64,000 nt of DNA, taken from Capitulum mitella. Its lineage: Eukaryota; Arthropoda; Thecostraca; Pollicipedomorpha; Pollicipedidae. Below the pieces are notes generated by a model, which saw nothing but the letters and a program-made list of their open reading frames with translations, had not been told where the DNA came from and did no database searches. How positions within the stretch are numbered: the stretch's first letter is position 1; each line of letters starts with the position of its first letter. Location: NCBI GenBank assembly GCA_030062745.1, contig CP099841.1:3968001-4032000 (forward strand), given 5' to 3'. Shown one piece after another: positions 56,061 to 64,000 of this stretch. A program made the position numbers and the translations under genes.

Positions 56061-59000
56061 GTCTCCGTGCATGCCTTCTAGACTCAGTCCTGTCTTGCCA
56101 GGCTCTGGAGCTCAAGGAAAAGGGCAATGCCTGCCTGAAGGAGGGCAAGTATCACGAAGCTCTACTTCACTACAGCCATGCTATCAAAAGGGATCCGAAC
56201 AATCACCTGTTGTACAGCAACAGGAGTCATGTACTCCTTAAGCTGGATCAGCACTATCTGGCCCTGGAAGATGCCAGGCGAACAATAATTCTGGACCCGA
56301 AGTGGCCTAAGGTACGGAGTCCTGAGAGGTTCGAGAGTGGCGCGCCTGCCTCGTTAATATTGTAATATAAGATAAATCAGTTTGGTATATCTCGTGCGTT
56401 TTTCGTGTTACCTAATGCGTTTGATTTGTACTTTATGTATTAAGGTTGCTCATGACGCAGCTGAAAATAGGCCCAGTCGTTTTTAGTTTTTCGTTTCACC
56501 GTATGCCGGTTGCATTGAGTGAACCCGGCCCTCTGATGCCGGGCCGCCGCCGCCGCCGCCGCCGCAGGGCTACTACCGGCAGGGACAGGTGGAGATGGCG
56601 GCCGGCTTCTTCGCGGACGCGTGCATCTCGTTCACGCAGGCGCTGGCGCTGCAGCCGCACGACCCGACCCTGCACACGGCCATTCAGGCGGCCGGCGCCG
56701 CCGCGCGCGCCCAGCGCACCAGTGAGTGCGGGCCGGCGCTGCCGCGTCCACCGGTCGGCCGGCGAAGGAGTGGCCTGACGGCGACGTGGGGGTGGCAGGT
56801 GTGCGGGGACGGAAGGGGCCACAGGACCATGCCCTTTTCTCGCACGTCTATGTTTTTTTTCTGGAGTTAACCCATTGGCGACTAGAAATGAGTCGCCTTG
56901 CCTCAGTTTGTCGGTGCCCATTCCCCGATTTTGGGAAGAGGCAAGGTCATAATACGTGGCGACATGTTGGTTTTAGCGGAAGAGCGGGCCTGTGGCGCGT
57001 TGTCATTGACGGGTTTGTGCGTCGTATCCTAACCATAGCATGAAGTGATTGTTGTTTTACGGTGGAATAGGCTGTTTTGCGTGGTCCATACAGCTGTTGT
57101 TCTGGATACGCTGACACCGTGGTCCGCTTTATTTGCCCAGTGCCTATCAGTCGGCTTTGGCTGTTATCTGTTGGTGGGTTTGGTAGCTTCCGTCATGTTC
57201 TACAACCGTGTGGCCTGTTTCCTTTGCACTTTGAATGGGACTTTGGATCTGTTTACCTCGATTCGTGGTGCGCCAGGACGCAGGTGGGCAGTTGTTCGTT
57301 GCAGCACAGAGCGCCAGTCCGTCCGTCCCCAGCCCTACGCTTCCCCCGCCGGTGCCGGCTGTGATCCGCTCCTAGTCTGGCCGATGTCTGCTGTGGTCCG
57401 CTCCTAGTCTGGCCGGTGTCTGCTGTGATTCGCTCCTAGTCTGGCCGGTGTCTGCTGTGATCCGCTCCTAGTCTGGCCGGTGTGTACCGAGGTCCAGGCT
57501 CGTAGCTGCAGTCTCTGATCTGCCCGTGACGCTGCCGCAGCCTCTGACCCTCTGTCTCGCCGCTGCAGTCTGATCCTCCGTCCGTGGCACCGCTGTAGTC
57601 TCTTCTCTCTGTCTCGCCGCCGCAGTTGATCCTGTGACGCCTGTGACGCCGCCCTATGACACCGCCATCGCCACTATCGCTCCATGACGCTGCCACAATC
57701 CCTGATCCTCTCTCTGCGACACCGCCGCGGTCTTTGATCCCCGTTCTGTGACGTCGCCACGGTCTGATCTTCTCTCTGTGACGCCGCCACGGTCATTGAT
57801 CCTCGCTCTGTGACGTCGCCACGGTCTCCTATCCTCTCTCTGACGCCGCCACGGCCTCTGACCCTCTTGGTGACGCCGCCTCGGTCTCTGATCCTCTCTC
57901 TGTGACGCCGCCTCGGTCTCTGATCCTCTCTCTGTGACGCCGCCACAGGTGACCGCCAGACGCCGTACCTGGGCGCCGGAGTCGGCATCGTCCTGGGCGT
58001 GCTGCTGGTGCTGGCCGACGTTTTCACCCAGTCGCCGAAGCTGAACGTGAGCAGCCGGCAGTCGCCGGCGTTGCACCAGGACGGCCGGCTGGTGACCTGG
58101 GCTGTGCTCGTTTACTTTCACGCGTAAATTCTGAACTATCTGCCGCAGCTGACTGTCGCCGGACTCCCTTTCAGTGTGATTTGAAGGACGCATTCTGATA
58201 CTGTAAAACTGATGTCATTTTGCTGTGGCATGAGTTCCACGATCGTGTTATTTCTCGCAGCGAAAAAAAAAACTGGTGGCATGATCACGCACCGCATTCC
58301 GAGAAGATCTTAGGCGTGCTGCTCTCGGAGGGGCGATGCGGCGATACATGGTGCTTGCCCGCTGGTGCGCCAGTGACCGCGGTCTGTGTCGGCAGCACCC
58401 GGTGCCCCAGATCGTGCTCGTGCTGCTGGTGGCCGGCGCGGGGTACGGCCTGTGCCGGGCGTACCGGATGTACCTGGCCGGACAGCGGCGGGCCATGCTG
58501 CAGCCGCCGCCCGACCTGCTCGGTCTCGGGGACCCGACAGAGTCAGGTGGGTGTCCATCTCGGCACGCTCAGGTCGGGCTGGCCGTTCAGAGGTGGCCCG
58601 GGGTCACATGGGTGTCGGGTCCGGGCGGGGCCGGTTCGGACACAGTCAGCTGGAGTCGGGGCAGGTCATGACGTGGGCTGGAGGCGCACGGTCGGCTGGT
58701 GACGGGTCGCGGCGGGGCGGTAGTGTTGCCAGTGAAGCGGTAGGCCCAGGGTCTGACGGTTGGGTCCTGATCAACGTTTGGGTCGTTGTCAGAGACGGGT
58801 TTGGGTTAGACTTAGACGTCCGGGTCATCGTCACTTGGCTGAATCCATGTGTGGCTGGTGGAGCTGGGTCACCCGGGTTATAAATCAACCAGCACCTGCA
58901 GTCCGAATCTCCTCCCCTCCGGCCTACACGCGTGCATTTTCGGTTTTGATTTTGGAGGACCGTTTGCACGGGACTGGTGTCAGGCGGCCGGTGTCAGGAG

Positions 59001-59238
59001 CGGTGTCTGTGCTGTTGTCTGTTCAGCCCTGCAGGGACGGCAGTCGGGCCCCCTCTGCCGGCGGCCGGCTGCGGCGGCTCTGGCCGTGTCCGCGATCTCC
59101 GCCGGGCGCGTCACTCGCCATCCGGCCCTGTCCCCAGGCGAGCCGGCAGGCGACGACGACGCCGAGCCGCCGCCGGCCCGCCACCACCGGTTCACCAAGG
59201 CGCAGGCGCGCAAACGCTACCGCAACGGCAAACGGTGA
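54396..59238 (+). CDS. Membrane-anchored TPR protein, HOP/STI1-like TPR domain, six exons, 235 aa
   Basis: Exons: 54396-54404 (ATG TCT GAG, then GTGAGT), 56102-56311, 56568-56721, 57949-58046, 58411-58546, 59138-59238 (stop TGA). Every junction is GT-AG, the phases agree (0, 0, 1, 0, 1) and coding length is 708 nt. Residues about 4-110 are TPR repeats: ALELKEKGNACLKEGKYHEA, LLYSNRSHVLLKLDQHYLAL, ILDPKWPKGYYRQGQVEMA, the pattern of the Hsp70/Hsp90-binding TPR of HOP/STI1, including the K/N-rich first helix. Residues about 125-145 (LGAGVGIVLGVLLVLADVF) and 158-170 (IVLVLLVAGAGYG) are two hydrophobic segments, likely membrane anchors. The C-terminus is acidic then basic (RFTKAQARKRYRNGKR). It is probably a chaperone-binding adaptor at a membrane; the named orthologue is not known to me. 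The 9-base first exon rests on frame and start context only. Introns 3 and 4 carry minisatellites. Confidence 0.85.
57360..57487 (+). repeat. 32-bp minisatellite in TPR intron 3
   Basis: Four copies of TGTGATCCGCTCCTAGTCTG then GCCGGTGTCTGC, nearly identical. Confidence 0.92.
57500..57948 (+). repeat. 30-32-bp minisatellite made of a 3' splice site
   Basis: Units read TCTCTGATCCTCTCTCTGTG then ACGCCGCCACGG and end exactly at the acceptor of exon 4 (CGCCGCCACAG, 57948). Unit ends fall at 57730, 57762, 57792, 57824, 57854, 57884, 57916 and 57948, spaced 30 or 32 bp. Earlier units end in true YAG at 57511, 57540, 57568, 57598 and 57625. Each unit is a pyrimidine-rich tract plus an acceptor-like end. 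From 57626 to 57946 there is no AG dinucleotide. Confidence 0.93.
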
Positions 59239-61749
59239 TGGGCAGGAGGGAGGCGCGGCCGCGACGGCGCCGGCCGGCCGGCAGCGCAGGGCGGCGGCCC
59301 GCAGCCGGCTGTGGCTCGCACGAGCGTGTTTCTGAACTCCACGGCGGCCCGTCGCGGATGGGAGGCAGCCGAGCCGGACCGTGACGTGTGTGTCGTTTTC
59401 GTGTCGCCGATGTGTCGTGGAGGTGTCCGTTTATTCCCTCGCCTTTTGCGCCCTGATGTAGACGAAATCATGTTTGGACGAGCTCTAAGAGGTCCTTTGT
59501 TCAAGGCGGTTCCTTGCCTGTCCTCAGTTGTTCGAGAGCATTCTCCCACTATTCTGTGAATCATGGAAGGTGTGTATTGAAATGCAATGCTGCACCCAAT
59601 GTTTTGCGGCCCTCAGAGCTGGATAGCTTTCGCGTATGATCATGCTCTTATGTCTGCGGCATGGCTGCCCAGAGACTAAAGGAAACGCATCCGGCTGGTC
59701 AACAGGGACCATTGTTGCTCGTGTGGTGTCACTGGCTCGTGTCTCGCCGCACGAGTACGGGCATGGGCAGCTGCGCGGCACGCTCTTATATCGGCAGAGT
59801 CGCACTATTGAAGCCTAGTCAACGGGGGTGGGTTTTAATGCAGAGGCGATAGCTTTACGTCATTTGATGTGGCAGCGAGTAGGTATGAAGTGAAGTGGAA
59901 ATACATTTACCGTGGTCGAAGTTCTTTGCTCTTCGTAACGGCCGACGGGTCACGCGTCCCAAAGCGGGCGCCGCTGGCTAACCCGGCCCCCGAGCCAGTT
60001 CGCGCGCGGTCTGGCCGAGCGTGGCTCAGCTGAGCCCACCTCTGCCTCCTGTCTGAGCGTGTTGCCCCTGAACCAGGCGTGCATCGTCGCGTCACGGCTT
60101 TGCCGGGCCCCGAGGACCACTGCCCCTGAACGTGAACCCGCAAACCTCTACGACACACCTCTTCCGCCTGGCAGAACTCGACCAACTTCAGCGCAGCAGC
60201 CCATCGCGTGCGCAGACGAAACACGCCAGGATTGCGCAGGGCATGGATGTAGCCAAGTCCCAGAGGTACTTTTAAAGACGCGGAAGAAGGGACTTCCACC
60301 TTCAAAATAATCGTTTGCCATTTGAAATTTTCTTGAAACAGCAAAGGAAAATGGGTAATTTCCCCCTTCAAACATTTTCCGAAACCTAATTCACGCCTGT
60401 TTGCCGGCCCGGTCGCCCGTGAAGCCTCTCGTCGCCGGCCGGGGGTCACGTTGCAGCGGCGGCGGAGCGGCGGGTCGGTTCAAGAACCTGAACCGATCGG
60501 AATTCACGTTCGCATTCATGCGACTGTGGGTTTTCGGTCATGAATGTCAGTTCTGCGACGCGAAACCGCCTGTTGACGCAGACGCTGAACTCTCTGCTGT
60601 TCGAGCACATCAATGGCCCACGCGTAGAGGCATTCAGTGTCATAAACTACGCGCGACATTGGGCTGACCTGGGTCACAGGTTCGAGACGGACAAGTGCAG
60701 GCGCACCACGGCACACGCGTAGAAAGTAAGGCTTCGCAGTTTTTCTACTGACTGCCTGCATGGTCAGTGCGTGGGCTCGAGGGGCCATACGTGGGGCTCT
60801 GTAACGGGTTGGGTTGGGTGAAAGGTCAGGTTTGGGACGGGGACAGGACAAAATCAAGACTTTTTGTTGCCTAGAACTGCTGAGTGTTGAAAATAGTTTG
60901 CTGATGCAGAAGTAAACATTTACGACTGTAGAACATCTGGGTGTTTCTTTCCATTTACCTGATGATGCACAGCTCAATAACATGTACGTAGGCCAATACG
61001 TGAAATTGTGTATCATGACCAATGTCTTAGAGACCTTATCCCTGGCTGTATGGAATACCATTAATCCATTCAGGCGTCCTCCAGTACACATGCTCTTCGA
61101 CGCGTTCTCTTCCCTCTCCTACTTTTTACTACTCCCTCTATTACTTGGGTGAACATGAAATGTACACGTATGCAACAGGCGGTGGATCACAACTCGTGCG
61201 TTTGCTGCCCACACTACAGTGATAAGACATACCTAATTTCGTCTTTCTGGGGGACGCTGCGATAGGGGGCCGATGCCCCTACCAACTTTTGAGTTGAAAC
61301 AGTGTTCTCCTGGCATGAACAAGAAGCTTAACAAGGATGATTAATTCCTACAAAAAGGAAAAACCAGGAGCCAACAATAAGGTGCCCTAAGTCCGAGTAG
61401 TTTTGGTCGTAGGGAAAGGAAGGTACATCTTGCACCCTCAACTTCAATCCGGACACTGCCTGCGCCATTGGTTTTCCCCCTAAATGCAAACCCTAAAATG
61501 CCCACTCAGTTCCACCCGCCCGAAAATTATAGAAATAAGCACATTAGTATGGCTTCATTCCCATTTGGCTTATATGTTGGAAAAACGATCATTCTTGGGC
61601 AGTGACCTCGCTTTTGACCCCGTATCATATCTGATACATTGGGTATTACGGGTGCTAAATTTTACCTGCGTACTCTACAACCTGTCCACATTTCCCCCTG
61701 TCAGTCACGTAACGACGTCCTAGGGAAAATCCCTTCAGGTCGCGGAGTT
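59239..61749. other. No supported gene; 3' flank of TPR gene and of piggyBac copy
   Basis: 59239-59570 should include the TPR 3' untranslated region. The rest shows no recognised coding sequence. The 3' end of the piggyBac element was not located. Confidence 0.4.
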
Positions 61750-62686
61750 TTATTCCTGGTGGAAAGCGACAAAACAGTTTCTATCTCTGTTGAGACAGAG
61801 GTGCACGTCGCACTTTGCACATTTCACGTAGGTGAGTCGAGGAATATCGGCAGGACAAAGCTTACACCTCTGCCTCGAGGAATCCCACAAAGGAAGGTGA
61901 TCGACTGAGTCGAACCACACGTCCTTCGACGTGGACGATGCAGACACCTTTCTTCTTTCCGGCCGCTCCGGGCTTTCACGAGGTGGTCTGCCCCGACCCT
62001 TAGTGGCTCCGGTTTTCGTGAGGGTGCCTCCGAGCTGTCCCTGGAATTGTCTGAGAGGTATTTCTTTCGCTGATCCCATCTGCTTCTGGTGCCGTCTGTG
62101 CAGCAGCCAGGAGTTGACGATGGCGATCGTGACAGAATGCCAAAAGGTGTACAGGTACCACCTGCGAGACCTAATGTTGAAGCGATACAGAGACAACAAC
62201 ATGTCAAGGAGGACGATGCCTCCCACGAATTCATACTATTAACGGTTGAGGAACATCTGCATGACTCTTGGCTTTCCTGTCCCATCGACGTGCAGTGGCC
62301 AGAGGTTCCACGCTAACGTAGGACAAGTTTTACACACTTGCTGTCTAGCCATCTGACCGCGATGATGCCTGTTTTCTCTTCCACTCTGTGATCAAATGAT
62401 CATCGTCCATCCTTCTTCAGGGACTTTTCGTCCTTCATGCAGTATGCTTTGAGTCTCTTGCTCCGTATGGTATCAACAAGCTGGATACCCCTTTCCTTCA
62501 GGTGCATCACGAGTGGCGGGGACGCAGGGGCGTCAATTTCTGTAAATGATTGGGTAGGCCGAGCCCAACAACCTAACCTCCCCCAGATGTGGATTTCTCA
62601 ACGGATTTAGCCCACTTTATTCTGATCAATGGAAACTTTCGAGTTCTTTGTTACCATTTTTCGAATAAAAAATTGAGTATATCCCA

Positions 62687-62760
<74 letters not shown>

Positions 62761-62777
62761 ACATAGATATATATATA

Positions 62778-62872
<95 letters not shown>

Positions 62873-63925
62873 ACAGAAAGATAGATACATCACTTTATGC
62901 CTTATTCTTTGCTTTTTGCCCATCTTGTATCTAATGCGGCCGTTCCTTTCGTTATTTTTGCCCAATTCCCTTTAAAAACCGGCAGAAAATATAGGAGGGG
63001 CCCAAACAAACATTGGAGGGGCCCAAATTAAAATTGGGTGGGCCAGGGCCCTCAAAAGAATACAAATCGACGCCCCTGGAGGGACGTGAAAAAACTGTCC
63101 GCGTAGACCTTGTGGTTTTGTCCAGCAGGTAGTGTATGTCGAGCTTTGCGACATCCCTAGAAACTCTCAGGCCTGAAGTTGCGGACTTCACCCGCAGCGC
63201 CTTGATATACGTCGAAGTCGTAGAGAAATCCGCTGGCTCCAGCTAGGCTTCAGAATTTTGAATCCCGAATTTGTGAGGCTTGCCCGGCATGTACACACGG
63301 AGGTGGGACTTGCCTTTGAACGTTACCATCATTTCGTCTACTGAGTGGCACTCCTCTGGTTTCACCGCCAGGCAGCGTCCCCTGGCAAGATTCAGCCACA
63401 GCCTTATTTTCCAAAGCTTGTCTTTTTTCGTTTCTTCCATAGCAGTGCTGTGCTCCTGAAAGTGAAGTAAGGTCAAAATCTTTTCGAACCTGCTTCTGGG
63501 CACCACGTCTGCCACTGCTGGGTACCTGGTGTCATTTTCCCAATAGCAGCGCACGTTTGCATCTCAGCAAGACCCATCAGCAAGGAGATGCCGATAACCT
63601 GTCTGGTCTCAACCTCCGTGGTATTGGTGCAATGTCCAGTCTTCTCCATACTGTAATTGTTTGCCTGGACAGAGAGCAGTCTCATCACGTCGTCGGTGAT
63701 GAACTGTTCAAAGTACTGGTAAGGTGATGGGTCTAAAGCATCTTCAGGAGGCAGATCCAGGCTTCCTTTGAATTCTACGTCTGATGGGGGCTCGAAGCCC
63801 TTTTTCCTCCAAACGTGCGAGCGAGCCGCAGCTGGCGAGGACGTATGTTCAGGCTCCGGCTGCCGAGATAGGCCAGGAGAGGTGGCGTCTACAGAAAGGT
63901 CATCACTGCAATCACCACTGGACAT
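61750..63925 (-). pseudogene. Decayed piggyBac transposase, interrupted by a MITE
   Basis: Read on the minus strand, the DDE_Tnp_1_7 (piggyBac) order is clear: acidic N-terminus, YFEQFITDDVMRLL (about 63710), RYPAVADVVPRSRFEKILTL, KIRLWLNL, SVDEMMVTFKGKSHLRVYMP and PGKPHKFG (about 63260-63540), KVYADSFFTS (about 63085-63110), PPLVMHLKERGIQLVDTIRS (about 62450-62516), TGIIAVRWLDSK, GIVLLDMLLSLYRFNIRSRRW (about 62170-62230) and a C-terminal zinc-binding CxxC...CAKCDVHLC...CF..FHQE ending at 61750. Intact piggyBac proteins cut and paste at TTAA. This copy has frameshifts (near 63490 and in 62230-62400), stops (near 63243 and 62395), and IV in place of VD in the GGVDLLD motif, so one expected catalytic Asp is missing. 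It cannot be active. TTAA-flanked ends were not identified, and the start may lie above 63925. Confidence 0.93.
62525..63078 (-). mobile_element. TA-carrying hAT-like MITE, copy 2 (554 bp), inside piggyBac
   Basis: Ends CAGGGGCGTCAATTT (left) and AAATCGACGCCCCTG (right) are inverted repeats. Flanks CGGGGACG (62517-62524) and GAGGGACG (63079-63086) match at 6 of 8. Removing the element and one flank copy joins the piggyBac codons for FFTS to PPLVMHLKERG, the expected family sequence, so the target duplication is confirmed. The interior matches the 17299-17789 copy in reverse orientation, except for a much longer TA run (about 62693-62870). Confidence 0.95.
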
Positions 63926-64000
63926 GACTGCTTGTTTCTTCAGCTGGTTCCGCGCACAGAAGATCTGTAATTTTTTTCATCAACGGGATCGAATTCATCC

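Overview
The window looks like a piece of an animal nuclear genome, probably an arthropod and possibly a crustacean. Genes have GT-AG introns. There is a short internal stretch of TTAGG, the usual arthropod telomere unit. TA microsatellites, minisatellites, hAT-like MITEs, a foldback element, a piggyBac copy and a hAT (ZBED-type) copy fill most of the space. Nothing bacterial, no CRISPR array and no rRNA or tRNA gene was recognised. The species cannot be named from this sequence.

Three genes are well supported. (1) A lysosomal thioesterase of the PPT2 family lies on the minus strand (20006-26273, six exons found, one short exon not found, one single-base frame break). (2) A TNFAIP8/TIPE-family protein lies on the minus strand (38765-39732, two coding exons, complete). 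(3) A small membrane-anchored TPR protein with a HOP/STI1-like TPR lies on the plus strand (54396-59238, six exons, 235 aa, frame intact). A fourth locus (about 12060-13560, minus) resembles the acidic N-terminal part and cysteine-rich domain of the H3K9 methyltransferase EHMT/G9a, but it is broken by stops, frameshifts and a MITE. I see no functional link among these genes.

Layout: 1-8900 is CpG-rich sequence with minisatellites and no supported gene. 8936-14453 holds MITEs, the dead hAT transposase and the EHMT-like remnant. 17299-17789 is a TA-carrying MITE. 20006-26273 is PPT2. 27327-32600 is a large foldback element whose left arm carries a 2.73-kb nested insertion. 32600-38540 is repeat-derived sequence rich in AAGGTCA-type motifs. 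38765-39732 is TIPE, followed by two very GC-rich blocks (about 40590-40960 and 42110-43440). 49550-52807 holds more MITEs. 54396-59238 is the TPR gene. 61750-63925 is a dead piggyBac copy interrupted by a second TA-carrying MITE.

Two themes stand out. First, minisatellites sit exactly on splice junctions: a 35-bp array made of copies of a PPT2 exon end plus its 5' splice site, a 20-bp array beside the same exon's 3' splice site, and a 30-32-bp array made of copies of a 3' splice site in the TPR gene, with about 320 nt free of AG before the true site. Second, the first 2.5-3.7 kb of the PPT2 and TPR genes are almost devoid of CpG while their surroundings are CpG-rich, which fits germline methylation of the 5' gene body. 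Nested insertions give three independent views of target sites before insertion: foldback arm, piggyBac frame and EHMT-like frame.
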